Notes: generated by a model from the letters alone, not told the origin. A stretch of DNA of 64,000 nucleotides from Paludibacteraceae bacterium (GCA_017547145.1 JAFYQJ010000006.1:105413-169412); one strand, 5' to 3'. Shown: positions 37,113 to 46,036, counted from the stretch's first letter. Numbers and translations: made by a program.

Positions 37113-37475
37113 ATGAAAAAACATTTAATCATATCAACATCAATCGACCTAGTTCGTATTGCCCCTGATAGAATTGTTTATATAGCATCAGATGGCAATT
37201 ACTCTACGTTGGTGCAAACAGACAATGAAGTTCGATTGTTATCCTATCAACTAGGGCAAATAGAAAAAATGATTTCACAACAACTTGGGAGCGAGGGAAA
37301 TAATTTTATTCGTATTGGAAAAAGTTTAATTATTAACCGTTCCTATATTTACTATATCAATATACCAAAGCAAAAACTCACACTTTCCGATGCGGTTTCG
37401 TTTAATCATACCGTAACAGCATCGAAAGAGGCGTTAAAACAATTAAAGGAACTTTTAGAAAAAGAAAGCAAATAG
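37113..37475 (+). CDS. Stand-alone LytTR DNA-binding protein
   Basis: 120 residues consisting of a LytTR DNA-binding domain with no receiver: LVRIAPDRIVYIASDGNYSTL at the N-terminal side and FIRIGKSLIINRSYIYYINI with the family's RIhkS-like core. LytTR domains bind direct repeats in promoters and are usually output domains of response regulators. The next gene starts 2 bases later and encodes a membrane protein, so a one-component or membrane-controlled regulation pair is possible (inference). It has a strong promoter of its own. Confidence 0.8.
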   Translation: MKKHLIISTSIDLVRIAPDRIVYIASDGNYSTLVQTDNEVRLLSYQLGQIEKMISQQLGSEGNNFIRIGKSLIINRSYIYYINIPKQKLTLSDAVSFNHTVTASKEALKQLKELLEKESK

Positions 37476-37477
37476 TT

Positions 37478-38374
37478 ATGAAAGAATATAAAGATATTAG
37501 AGATGACCAAATTCGGATTATTGGCGACAAAAATGAGAAACTTTCCTTTTTTCGTAAAAAATATATTGCTTTATGTATATTGGGTATAATAATTGGTATT
37601 ATAATTATTATTGTTATTTGTACATCACAAAAGAACTTGGAGGAGGAAGAACCTGGATATTTTGAACCTACAGTAATTCTGCCTGCTGATCCTATCAGAT
37701 ATAAGCCTCTTGGTCGTGATGTAGATTCTATTGTACAGGGATTTGTCGAAATACGAGATACTTCTATTAATGATATTCCTTTTAAAATATATATACCTCA
37801 CAATGCAGAGATGTCTTTACATATTGGGAAAATAAATAAAGAAGACACTACGATTGTGTATGTGGCACAAGCTGCTGACGTAAGAGCTGATAATGGAAAT
37901 ATTGTTGGAGCTTTTGTTTTAAAAGGTGAACCTCGTGCGTGGGGATTATCCAAAAAAGGTTTTTGTGCATCAATAAATGGAAAGATAACAGTTGGAGTTG
38001 CAGAAAACTCTCCTCTCTTTGAAAAAGCTACCGAGGAAGGTGGGTATTTCTTCCGACAATATCCTTTGGTGTCTAATGGAAAAATAGTAGAAAACGAGCC
38101 AAAAGGGAAGTCTATCCGAAGAGGTATTTGCGATAGAAAAGGTGAGATTTTTATGGTCGAAACGTTAACGCCTGAATCTTTTCACGATTTCGCACAAGCA
38201 TTAGTAGATTTAGGCGTAGGTCAAGCTATTTATCTCGTAGGTTCTTCAGCTTATGGTTGGGCAGTTGATGAGTATAAAGTAAAGCATGAATTTGGTATTG
38301 AGAACCAATTTACTTATTATCGTAGGAGAATGCCTAAAAATACAAGTTACATTGTGTGGAAAAGATCTAATTAA
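37478..38374 (+). CDS. Membrane-anchored protein with NAGPA-like domain
   Basis: 298 residues. A short cytoplasmic N-terminus (about 28 residues) precedes one strong membrane helix (IALCILGIIIGIIIIIVIC); the rest is extracytoplasmic. The C-terminal half resembles the phosphodiester glycosidase (NAGPA) fold: VRADNGNIVGAFVL, CASINGKITVGVAENS, RRGICDRKGEIFMVETL and a final VDLGVGQAIYLVGSSAYGWAV, where the family normally has a DGGGS-like motif that is here only GSSAYG. It is paired with the LytTR gene directly upstream. The match is by pattern; activity uncertain. Confidence 0.5.
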   Translation: MKEYKDIRDDQIRIIGDKNEKLSFFRKKYIALCILGIIIGIIIIIVICTSQKNLEEEEPGYFEPTVILPADPIRYKPLGRDVDSIVQGFVEIRDTSINDIPFKIYIPHNAEMSLHIGKINKEDTTIVYVAQAADVRADNGNIVGAFVLKGEPRAWGLSKKGFCASINGKITVGVAENSPLFEKATEEGGYFFRQYPLVSNGKIVENEPKGKSIRRGICDRKGEIFMVETLTPESFHDFAQALVDLGVGQAIYLVGSSAYGWAVDEYKVKHEFGIENQFTYYRRRMPKNTSYIVWKRSN

Positions 38375-38386
38375 TAACTAAAAATT

Positions 38387-38704
38387 ATGAACTCTATTTT
38401 ACTTGACTTTTGCAAAGCGTGGCAGACTTTTGATGCAGACTTGATTATTAAACACCTTGATGATAGTTTTGTTTATGATTCGCAGTGGGTATTTTCATCT
38501 CTAAATCGCAATCAATATATTGATTACATTAGAGGCAAATTTCAAACACTAAGAAGTAAAAACATTTCAATTGAAGTTTCGGTTGTTGACGATCCATATG
38601 CTGGCAATAGTATGTTGCGGCTAATACAAAATGGGGACATTTGCTTCTACCGCATCAAAGTACACGATAATAAAGTAATAAAGGGGGACTTGTGTATGTT
38701 TTAA
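38387..38704 (+). CDS. NTF2-like/SnoaL-like small protein
   Basis: 105 residues with the NTF2-fold pattern: N-terminal helix FCKAWQTFDADLIIKHLDDSFVY, then SQWVFSSLNRNQYIDYIRGKF and three C-terminal strands with ISIEVSVVDD and CFYRIKVHDNKV. Such proteins are often small-molecule binders or accessory domains. It is the third gene after LytTR and ends before a terminator. Confidence 0.6.
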   Translation: MNSILLDFCKAWQTFDADLIIKHLDDSFVYDSQWVFSSLNRNQYIDYIRGKFQTLRSKNISIEVSVVDDPYAGNSMLRLIQNGDICFYRIKVHDNKVIKGDLCMF

Positions 38705-38790
38705 GATATTCTATTGGCTTGGGGATAACAACGAATGAAAGCGATGAAATAACAAAGTAATTAGTATTTTATACACCCTCAAAATGATTT

Positions 38791-38836
38791 CGTACAGTCG
38801 AGATAAAAATGCTCGGTTGTACGATTTCTTTTTATG
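38791..38836 (+). terminator. Intrinsic terminator after the LytTR gene run
   Basis: CGTACAGTCGAG and CTCGGTTGTACG pair at 10 of 12 positions around an A-rich loop, then a T-rich run. Confidence 0.75.
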
Positions 38837-38873
38837 ACATTTGCTCATATAATAATTTAAAATTTAAAAAAAT

Positions 38874-40016
38874 ATGAAGAAAAAGAATCAAATTTTTCAA
38901 GCATTGCTTGGTGTTTCGGCAACAATAGTTACAGCATTGATTGCCATGGGACGTCTTACGTGGAGTAAAATGAAAAAATGGTGGAAAAGTCGTTCGACAA
39001 TTCATAAAGACATTGTATGTAGTTTACTCGTTGTTTTTGTTGTTTTAATATTCTTATCGAAATTAATTGCGACTATTACATCATTTGTTAAAAGTGAGTT
39101 TGGGCGTATTCCTGATTTTGACGAAAAAATATCTGAAAATATTTCATTGCATGCCTTTGCAAAAAATAAAAATCGTTTGTACAACAACAAAACAAAAAAA
39201 TATACAACTTATAGGTTTAATTGGTTGTCGGATGTTTCAGAAAATGACTCCTTGGCGGCCTATTCTTTACCAAATAGACGTGGTTTTATCAATGTGAATA
39301 CAGGTGAAATAATTATCGATGCAAAAAAGAATAATTATCGCAAGGCTTGGATGTTCTCTGAAGGCCTTGCCGCTGTTGTAAAAGGTGACAAAATGGGTTT
39401 TATAAATGCTCAAAATGAAGCTATTATTCCTTTTCAGTTTCCATATTCAAGCAAAATATATGCAATGAATTATATGTTTAAGAATGGATTGTGCCTGATA
39501 AATAACGAGGAAGGAAAGTTGGGTTTGATTGATAAAACAGGGAAGTGGGTCGCAGAACCAATATATGAGGTTATTTTAGATACAAAAATAAAGGGGTATA
39601 AGATTGTTATTAATGATGATAAGTATGGATTACTTGATTCTTTAGGAATGCAAGTTTACCCTGTAGAATATTCTTTTATCAGTGTTGCTTCTGATGGTTT
39701 TGTATTAACAAAAGATGGTCGAATGTGGCAAGAGGATTTTAGCGGTGAGGTAATGTTACCTTTTATGTTTGAACGGACGTTTTATTTAAATTATCCAATT
39801 GGGTATAATGAACAGGGTTGGATATCATATGTTTTTGCAAATTATTTAAAATATGAAATTGAAGGCCGTTATGGTATTATGAATCGTATAACAGGTGAAC
39901 CCATAACTCTTGCTATTTATTCAAACATCAATATGTTGTCGAAAGAATTGTTTGAGGTTAGAGAACATGATGGCTACTACTTGTTGGATACCAATGGGAA
40001 TCTTGTAGAAGACTGA
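38874..40016 (+). CDS. WG-repeat protein with N-terminal membrane helix
   Basis: 380 residues. One membrane helix (DIVCSLLVVFVVLIFLSKLIATI) near residues 45-68 is followed by WG-type beta repeats with the pattern G-F/L-I-(N/D)-x-x-(G/T)-x: RRGFINVNTGEIIIDAKK, KMGFINAQNEAIIPFQF, KLGLIDKTGKWVAEPIYE, KYGLLDSLGMQVYPVEY and RYGIMNRITGEPITLAIY. The function of WG proteins is poorly known. It stands alone with terminators on both sides. Confidence 0.8.
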   Translation: MKKKNQIFQALLGVSATIVTALIAMGRLTWSKMKKWWKSRSTIHKDIVCSLLVVFVVLIFLSKLIATITSFVKSEFGRIPDFDEKISENISLHAFAKNKNRLYNNKTKKYTTYRFNWLSDVSENDSLAAYSLPNRRGFINVNTGEIIIDAKKNNYRKAWMFSEGLAAVVKGDKMGFINAQNEAIIPFQFPYSSKIYAMNYMFKNGLCLINNEEGKLGLIDKTGKWVAEPIYEVILDTKIKGYKIVINDDKYGLLDSLGMQVYPVEYSFISVASDGFVLTKDGRMWQEDFSGEVMLPFMFERTFYLNYPIGYNEQGWISYVFANYLKYEIEGRYGIMNRITGEPITLAIYSNINMLSKELFEVREHDGYYLLDTNGNLVED

Positions 40017-40114
40017 AAATACAAAAAGTAATAAAAATCAATGGAATAAATAAGGTATGTCCCTTGCTTATTTTGTTTGTGAAAAAAGTTTCTTTATATG
40101 TGGGTTAAAATAAA

Positions 40115-40141
40115 AAAGGGTTTCTTCAAAGAAACCCTTTT
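40115..40141. terminator. Bidirectional terminator between WG gene and tRNA-Arg
   Basis: AAAAGGGTTTC and GAAACCCTTTT pair perfectly; A/T-runs on both sides allow termination of the WG gene (+) and of tRNA-Arg (-). Confidence 0.85.
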
Positions 40142-40142
40142 G

Positions 40143-40216
40143 TGATCAAGTTGGGATTCGAACCCAAGACCCACAGCTTAGAAGGCTGTTGCTCTATCCA
40201 ACTGAGCTACTCGACC
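40143..40216 (-). tRNA. tRNA-Arg (UCU)
   Basis: 74-nt cloverleaf on the minus strand: acceptor GGTCGAG/CTTGATC with two G-U pairs, D-arm GCTCAGTTGGATAGAGC, anticodon stem ACAGC/GCTGT with loop CTTCTAA (anticodon UCU) and T-arm TTGGGTTCGAATCCCAA. CCA is not encoded. It reads AGA/AGG arginine codons. Confidence 0.95.
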
Positions 40217-40238
40217 ATGCTTTTTCTAAAAAGCGATG

Positions 40239-40270
40239 CAAAATAACACTTTTATATTTAAAAAAGCAAA
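40239..40270 (-). promoter_or_regulatory. Promoter of tRNA-Arg
   Basis: On the minus strand TTTG, 20 bases, TTATTTTG, one mismatch in the -7 box, 22 bases before the tRNA. Confidence 0.65.
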
Positions 40271-40321
40271 TTTTTAGACCATTTTAATAATAGAAATATT
40301 ATCTATATGGTGTTTTTTTAG

Positions 40322-40329
40322 TAATATTG
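40322..40329 (+). promoter_or_regulatory. thrA: -7 element for thrA
   Basis: TAATATTG followed by C, one mismatch to TAnnTTTG. It overlaps the in-frame TTG at 40327, so translation must begin downstream, at 40351. Confidence 0.5.
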
Positions 40330-40350
40330 CATTCCGAAAAATGCATTAAA

Positions 40351-42780
40351 ATGAAAGTATTAAAATTTGGTGGAACATCCGTAGGTTCCGTAAATGCAAT
40401 ATTAAAAGTAAAAGAAATAACTGAATCGCAAACAGAACCAATAGTAGTTGTCGTATCGGCTTTGAGCGGAATTACAGATAAGTTGTACGAAACAGCAAAA
40501 TTAGTTGCTCAAGGAGAATCTTACAAAACAGCATTTGATGAGATCGCTGAAAAGCATTACAATATAATAAAGGCAACCGTTGCAGAAGAAAAACAAGCTG
40601 CAGTTATGCAACAAATAACTATTTTGTTGGATGAGTTGCAAAATATTTTCAAAGGTGTTTTTCTTATTAAGGATATATCAGATAGGATTATAGATACCAT
40701 AGTAAGTTATGGCGAAAGACTTTCGTCGGTTATTATTAGTCAAGTTATAAAAAATGCAGTTTGGGCAGATTCAACAACATTTATTAAAACAAGCCCTCAA
40801 TTTGGAAAACATGTAGTTGACTTTGCAGAAACGACTAAAATGGTTTGTGAAAAATTTGCTGAAGAAAAGAAATGTGTCGTTTGTGGCGGGTTTATATCTT
40901 CTGATAAACAAAGTGGAAATGTTACAAACTTAGGTCGTGGAGGTTCTGACTATACGGCTGCAATTATTGCGGCGACATTAAATGCTTCTGTATTAGAGAT
41001 ATGGACAGATGTGGATGGTTTTATGACCGCAGACCCAAGAGTTATTAACACCGCATATGTGATAAATAAACTTAGTTTTATAGAAGCAATGGAGCTTTGT
41101 AATTTTGGTGCAAAAGTTCTTTATCCGCCAACTATTTATCCAGTTTATCACAAAAATATTCCAATTCGTATAAAAAATACATTCAAACCAGAGGCTCCTG
41201 GTACTTATATTTCTCACGAAAACGACGATATAAATAAATCAATTAAAGGAATATCTTCGATAAACGATACATCGCTGATAACTGTTCAAGGATTAGGAAT
41301 GGTTGGTGTTATTGGTGTTAATTATCGGATATTTAAAGCATTAGCAAAAAATGGGATAAGTGTATTTTTGGTTTCGCAGGCAGCATCAGAAAATACAACT
41401 TCGTTTGCAGTGAAAAATGCTGATGCAAAGTTAGCGGTAGAAGTATTACAGCAAGAGTTTGAAGAAGAAATTCAACAGGGAGAAATTAGTAATATTGCAG
41501 CTGAATATGATTTGGCAACGGTAGCCATTGTAGGAGAAAACATGAAACGTACTCCGGGCATTGCAGGTAAACTTTTTGGAACACTTGGTCGAAATGGAAT
41601 CAATGTAATTGCTTGTGCTCAAGGCGCTTCTGAAACTAATATTTCGTTTGTTACCGACTTAAAGTCGTTGAGAAAAGCGTTGAATGTTATTCACGATTCG
41701 TTTTTCTTATCGGAATATCAAGAGTTGAATATTTTTCTTGCCGGAATTGGAACTGTTGGAGGAAGTTTATTGGAACAAATCAAGCAACAACAATTGCTTT
41801 TAATGCAGAAAAACAGACTCAAACTCAATGTTGTTGGAATTGCTGATTTCAAAAAAGCTATTTTCAAACGAGAAGGAATTGATTTAGAAAATTATCGTGA
41901 ACTTTTGAATAGCGAAGGAAAAGATAACTCTCCCGAACTGCTAAAATCAGAAATTCTTTCGATGAATATTTTCAACTCAGTATTTGTGGATTGTACTGCT
42001 AGTGCCGATATTGCTGCTCTTTATAAAGATTTGTTGTCGAACAATATTTCTGTTGTTGCTGCAAATAAAATAGCAGCTTCGTCAGCTTACAACGATTATG
42101 CAGAATTGAAAAACATTGCACTCAAACATGGTGTAAAATATCTATTCGAAACCAATGTAGGAGCTGGTTTGCCAATTATTAACACTATAAATAATTTGAT
42201 AAATTCAGGTGATAGAATTTTGAAAATGGAAGCAGTTCTATCTGGTACACTCAACTATATTTTTAACACCATAAGTGCCGAAATTCCATTAAGCAAAGCC
42301 ATTGCAATGGCAAAAGAAGCTCGCTATTCAGAACCTGATCCTCGTATCGATTTGAGCGGAAAAGATGTTATTCGCAAGTTAGTAATTCTCACACGCGAAG
42401 CTGGATATAAAGTTGAACAAGAAGATGTGGTAAAGAACTTATTTGTACCAAACAACTTTTTCGAAGGTTCGTTGGACGATTTTTGGAAGGGAATTCCTGC
42501 ATTAGATGAGGAGTTTGAAGTAAAACGTCAAGCTTTGGATGCGAAAAATATGAAATATCGTTTTGTGGCAAAAATGGAAGAAGGCTCTTGCGAAGTTGGA
42601 TTGCAAGAAGTGGCATCAAATCATCCGTTTTATGACCTTGAGGGAAGCAATAATATCATAATGATTACAACTGAGCGTTATCACGAATATCCAATGATTA
42701 TAAAAGGTTATGGAGCTGGAGCAAGTGTTACATCTGCTGGTGTTTTCGCCGATATTATAAGTATTGCCAATATTCGTTAA
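40351..42780 (+). CDS. thrA: Bifunctional aspartate kinase / homoserine dehydrogenase
   Basis: Fusion enzyme for the first and third steps of the aspartate-to-threonine/methionine route. The kinase domain starts MKVLKFGGTSVGS with LGRGGSDYTAAIIA; two ACT regulatory segments follow (SLITVQGLGMVGVIGVNYR and LATVAIVGENMKRTPGIAGK), then the homoserine dehydrogenase NAD(P)-binding loop FLAGIGTVGGSLLEQI and the catalytic region YLFETNVGAGLPIINTIN and ILKMEAVLSGTLNYIFN. 809 residues. ACT domains imply feedback control by threonine. ATG at 40351 is chosen because it begins the canonical kinase motif. Confidence 0.96.
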   Translation: MKVLKFGGTSVGSVNAILKVKEITESQTEPIVVVVSALSGITDKLYETAKLVAQGESYKTAFDEIAEKHYNIIKATVAEEKQAAVMQQITILLDELQNIFKGVFLIKDISDRIIDTIVSYGERLSSVIISQVIKNAVWADSTTFIKTSPQFGKHVVDFAETTKMVCEKFAEEKKCVVCGGFISSDKQSGNVTNLGRGGSDYTAAIIAATLNASVLEIWTDVDGFMTADPRVINTAYVINKLSFIEAMELCNFGAKVLYPPTIYPVYHKNIPIRIKNTFKPEAPGTYISHENDDINKSIKGISSINDTSLITVQGLGMVGVIGVNYRIFKALAKNGISVFLVSQAASENTTSFAVKNADAKLAVEVLQQEFEEEIQQGEISNIAAEYDLATVAIVGENMKRTPGIAGKLFGTLGRNGINVIACAQGASETNISFVTDLKSLRKALNVIHDSFFLSEYQELNIFLAGIGTVGGSLLEQIKQQQLLLMQKNRLKLNVVGIADFKKAIFKREGIDLENYRELLNSEGKDNSPELLKSEILSMNIFNSVFVDCTASADIAALYKDLLSNNISVVAANKIAASSAYNDYAELKNIALKHGVKYLFETNVGAGLPIINTINNLINSGDRILKMEAVLSGTLNYIFNTISAEIPLSKAIAMAKEARYSEPDPRIDLSGKDVIRKLVILTREAGYKVEQEDVVKNLFVPNNFFEGSLDDFWKGIPALDEEFEVKRQALDAKNMKYRFVAKMEEGSCEVGLQEVASNHPFYDLEGSNNIIMITTERYHEYPMIIKGYGAGASVTSAGVFADIISIANIR

Positions 42781-42786
42781 TACAAT

Positions 42787-43317
42787 ATGAAAAAAGGAAT
42801 TTTAAACTTAATTTTAATAGTTTTATTTATTGTTGCAGCAGTTTCGTGCGACAATAAAACAATTAGTTATGCTGATCAATTGAAGGATCAAGAAAAACTG
42901 ATAGAAGATTTTATAAATCGTGAAGGGATTGTGGTTTTAAATAAATTTCCGTATGACACTGTTTTTGCTGATAATGAGTATGTTTTAACAGAGTCGGGAT
43001 TGTATTTCAATTTAGTAAAAAAAGGTGTTGGTGATACACTTCGAAACGGAGATGAAGTTCAAATTCGATATAAACAAAAACTTTTAACAGAGAATGCGAT
43101 TTTAGAGGAATATTGGACCACGCAAGACGCTCCATATCCTACAAGTTTGAAATATAACATTGATTTAGAATCTATAGGATGGAATGAAGCGATTGGATAT
43201 ATGAAACGGTCGGGAAGTCATTGTAAAATTATAGTGCCCGCGGCATTAGGTTTTTCCGCTGCCCAAAACTCTGTTACACCTTATTTCTTTGAATTAAATA
43301 TAAAATTTCATAAATAA
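42787..43317 (+). CDS. DUF4827-like lipoprotein with FKBP-like fold
   Basis: 176-residue lipoprotein: lipobox LIVLFIVAAVSC (Cys21) then DNKTISYADQLKDQEKLIE. The rest follows an FKBP-type peptidyl-prolyl isomerase pattern (GDTLRNGDEVQIRYKQKLL, NEAIGYMKRSGSHCKIIVPAALG), a family often annotated as DUF4827 in Bacteroidales. Active-site residues of true isomerases are not all evident, so enzyme activity is doubtful. It is between thrA and glmM with spacings of 6 and 4 bases. Confidence 0.72.
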   Translation: MKKGILNLILIVLFIVAAVSCDNKTISYADQLKDQEKLIEDFINREGIVVLNKFPYDTVFADNEYVLTESGLYFNLVKKGVGDTLRNGDEVQIRYKQKLLTENAILEEYWTTQDAPYPTSLKYNIDLESIGWNEAIGYMKRSGSHCKIIVPAALGFSAAQNSVTPYFFELNIKFHK

Positions 43318-43321
43318 TTAT

Positions 43322-44713
43322 ATGACTCTTATTAAAAGTATTTCAGGTATTCGCGGTACTATTGGCGGTGCCGTTGGCGATGGACTTTCTCCTATTGATG
43401 TAGTAAAATTCATTTCGGCTTATGCTACATGGCTAAAAACTTATCGCAACAAAACACGTTGCAAAGTGGTTGTTGGACGTGATGCTCGTATTTCTGGAGA
43501 GATGGTAAATCACTTGGTTATTGGGACATTGCTTGGCTGTGGATGCGATGTTACAAACATTGGATTGGCATCAACTCCTACTACAGAACTTGCTGTCAAT
43601 ATGGAACAAGCAGATGGAGGAATCATTCTTACTGCAAGCCATAATCCAAAACAATGGAATGCCTTGAAGTTACTTAACGAACGAGGTGAATTTCTTAATA
43701 AAGAAGAAGGAGAAGCGTTGCTCGAAATTGCCGAACGAGGAGAGTTTTCATACGCTGAAGTGGATGAAGTTGGATCTTTAGTTGAAAAATCTGATTTTAC
43801 CAAACGACACATAGAAAGTGTTCTTAAACTTGATTTGGTTGACGTAGAAGCCATTCGTAAAGCTAATTTTAAGGTAGCCTGCGATTGTGTTAATTCGGTT
43901 GGTGGAATTGCTATTCCTGAACTTTTGGCGGCTCTTGGAGTTGAACAAGTAGAAAAACTTTACTGCGAGCCAAACGGGCATTTCCCTCACAATCCAGAAC
44001 CACTACCAGAACATTTGGAAGATATTTCTAACTTGATAAAGGATAAGAAAGCAGATGTTGGCTTTGTGGTTGATCCTGATGTTGATCGTTTGGCCATTAT
44101 TTGCGAAAATGGAGAAATGTTTGGTGAGGAATACACACTTGTTTCCATTGCCGACTACGTGTTGCAACACACCAAAGGAAACACCGTGTCGAACCTAAGT
44201 TCAACACGTGCCTTGAGCGATGTAACCACGAAATACGGATGCGAATACAACGCTTCTGCTGTAGGCGAAGTTAACGTTGTTGCAAAAATGAAAGCAACCA
44301 ACGCCGTAATCGGTGGTGAAGGCAATGGTGGTGTCATCTACCCGGCTTCGCACTACGGACGCGACGCTTTGGTGGGTATAGCATTATTTTTGACTCACTT
44401 GGCAAAATCAGGGAAAAGTGTATCGGAATTACGTGCTTCTTACCCTAATTACTTTATATCTAAAAATAAAATTCAGTTGACACCAAACATTGATGTTGAT
44501 GGGGTACTTTGTGTGATAAAAGGTTGTTACAAACAATTTAAAATCAACGATGTAGATGGTGTAAAAATAGACTTTCCACAAGGATGGGTACATTTGCGTA
44601 AATCGAATACTGAGCCTATTATCCGCATTTATAGCGAAGCACCTACGCGTGAGCAAGCCGACAAATTTGCACATGCCATTATGGACGAAATACGAAGAAT
44701 AGCAAATATTTAA
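43322..44713 (+). CDS. glmM: Phosphoglucosamine mutase
   Basis: Alpha-D-phosphohexomutase converting glucosamine-6-phosphate to glucosamine-1-phosphate for UDP-GlcNAc synthesis. Phosphoserine loop GIILTASHNPKQWNALKLL, metal-binding loop DPDVDRLAI, sugar-recognition GGEGNGGVIYP and phosphate-binding RKSNTEPIIRIYSEA are all in order. The 463-residue length and GIRGTIGG start fit the Bacteroidetes GlmM-type group; phosphomannomutase activity cannot be excluded from sequence. Confidence 0.88.
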   Translation: MTLIKSISGIRGTIGGAVGDGLSPIDVVKFISAYATWLKTYRNKTRCKVVVGRDARISGEMVNHLVIGTLLGCGCDVTNIGLASTPTTELAVNMEQADGGIILTASHNPKQWNALKLLNERGEFLNKEEGEALLEIAERGEFSYAEVDEVGSLVEKSDFTKRHIESVLKLDLVDVEAIRKANFKVACDCVNSVGGIAIPELLAALGVEQVEKLYCEPNGHFPHNPEPLPEHLEDISNLIKDKKADVGFVVDPDVDRLAIICENGEMFGEEYTLVSIADYVLQHTKGNTVSNLSSTRALSDVTTKYGCEYNASAVGEVNVVAKMKATNAVIGGEGNGGVIYPASHYGRDALVGIALFLTHLAKSGKSVSELRASYPNYFISKNKIQLTPNIDVDGVLCVIKGCYKQFKINDVDGVKIDFPQGWVHLRKSNTEPIIRIYSEAPTREQADKFAHAIMDEIRRIANI

Positions 44714-44819
44714 GATTTAATAATATTTAATTACTAACCTTTTAAAAATTTGATTTTACGACACAGATATAAAGCGTAGTTGATACGTACATCTTGAATT
44801 TTTGGAAATAGCGTTTTAG

Positions 44820-44974
44820 CTATCTTTTTCTAGCAATAAAATTTGGCGATTTTTAGTCCGAAAAAGATAAGTGAAAAATGCTCACGTTAAGGCGTGGGCT
44901 TAACTTATCTTCGTGGACGTGGGTTACGCCAATACCTTTTGCTAGCGGGATACTTTAAGTTCCACGCTTTTTTT
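44820..44974 (+). ncRNA. Structured intergenic region with competing stems and a terminator
   Basis: The 323-base gap after glmM has no gene. It holds nested complementarities: ATCTTTTTC (44822-44830) with GAAAAAGAT (44860-44868); AAGATAAGT (44863-44871) with ACTTATCTT (44903-44911); CTAGCAA (44830-44836) with TTGCTAG (44939-44945); and CGTGGA (44912-44917) with TCCACG (44961-44966), the last followed by a T-run like a terminator. The first two pairings share bases and exclude each other, as in riboswitches or attenuators. The next gene on this strand is a lipoprotein at 45037. No known RNA family is recognised, and the strand could be wrong. Confidence 0.4.
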
Positions 44975-45036
44975 ATGTACGTATGTTTACAAAAAGGAAC
45001 AAAATCTTTTAGATACACTAATTTAAAATCAAAAAA

Positions 45037-45678
45037 ATGAGAATATTATATTTTACTTTTATAATGCTTTTAATGTATTCCTGTTCAACAACGTTTCAAA
45101 CAGTTAAAACAGTAACTCTAAAGGAACCTGGGAAAAGGTATGTGGGTAATGAGTATAAAGATATGATAGGGAAAACAGAAAATTATATTTTACAAAAAAT
45201 GACTGCACCAGATAAAGAGAGTAGTGATGGGAATGGAGGTAAGATTCTTGTATATCAAGATACTAAATGGATTACAAATTCTTCTTCGTCTTCACATACA
45301 TCTACTTTAGGTTATGGTAGTACAAATACTTATGTTGCCAATACCAAAATTACAAGTTATGGAAATACTAGTTTGTATACTGATTATAACAAAAAAGAAA
45401 AAAGTGTCACAGAACAGAATAAAAAATATATAAACTTTTTTATAAATGATAAAGGAATTTGTTATAATGTTAAGACAAATATTGGTGATAAATATGAACG
45501 TACTCCTGGGACATATCAAGATTGTACTTATACGCATAAGGGAATATTTATGGATCATCGATGGTATTGGTTATGGCTTTTAGGGCCAATACCAGGAATA
45601 ATTGTCTCAATTATTGACCTTGTCGATTTTTGTACAGAAACTACAACAAAAAGTTGTGGTAAACCTTATCAGAAATAA
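45037..45678 (+). CDS. Hypothetical lipoprotein with C-terminal membrane segment
   Basis: 213 residues, not recognised. Lipobox IMLLMYSC (Cys16) then STTFQTVKTV. A SmpA-like segment (YKDMIGKTENYILQKMTAPD) leads to a low-complexity Ser/Thr/Tyr/Asn region (residues about 80-130). Near the C-terminus a hydrophobic stretch WYWLWLLGPIPGIIVSIIDLV suggests insertion in a membrane, unusual for a lipoprotein. A TATGTTTA box at 44982-44989 may be its -7 element. It stands alone between two RNA-like intergenic regions. Confidence 0.55.
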   Translation: MRILYFTFIMLLMYSCSTTFQTVKTVTLKEPGKRYVGNEYKDMIGKTENYILQKMTAPDKESSDGNGGKILVYQDTKWITNSSSSSHTSTLGYGSTNTYVANTKITSYGNTSLYTDYNKKEKSVTEQNKKYINFFINDKGICYNVKTNIGDKYERTPGTYQDCTYTHKGIFMDHRWYWLWLLGPIPGIIVSIIDLVDFCTETTTKSCGKPYQK

Positions 45679-45813
45679 ATTTATAAGAAGACTGAAATGA
45701 TATGTAAAAAATTTGCTTATCTCTATCGTTTATGATTTAAGAGGGGAGTTTATATATATATATTATGTAATTGTTTGGTTATAAGTTTATTATCTAAATA
45801 GGTGTATTTTTGT

Positions 45814-45821
45814 TATCTTTG
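45814..45821 (+). promoter_or_regulatory. -7 element for a short hairpin RNA or htpG leader
   Basis: TATCTTTG, exact to TAnnTTTG, placed 8 bases before a long perfect hairpin. No well-spaced -33 TTTG is seen. Confidence 0.5.
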
Positions 45822-45828
45822 TAGGTAG

Positions 45829-45886
45829 AAGGCTGTTGAGTATATAAGGGCGAATTGTCGCCACTCGAATATGACTCAATAGCCTT
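45829..45886 (+). ncRNA. Short double-stem hairpin RNA upstream of htpG
   Basis: AAGGCTGTTGAGT (45829-45841) pairs with ACTCAATAGCCTT (45874-45886) with one G-U, and inside it GGCGA (45849-45853) pairs with TCGCC (45858-45862) around ATTG. It lies in a 358-base gap without genes, directly after a promoter box. The 3' side continues TTTGCTTCATTC, a poor terminator tail, so it may be a leader element of htpG 150 bases downstream rather than a free RNA. The rest of the gap is AT-rich with no further feature seen. Confidence 0.45.
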
Positions 45887-46036
45887 TGCTTCATTCTTTA
45901 TATATAAGGTTTATGGGTAGTTGTTTTTTTGCATTATCCTTCATTTTTTATAATCCTAAACTGACACTTTGGCACGTAAAGTTGTTTGGCATTTTTTTTG
46001 AAATAAAAGTATCGTAATTTTTAATAATAAAAATAT

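Noticed and set aside
40327..40350. TTG start for ThrA
   Set aside because: Lies in the -7 element, and the kinase motif begins at the ATG at 40351.
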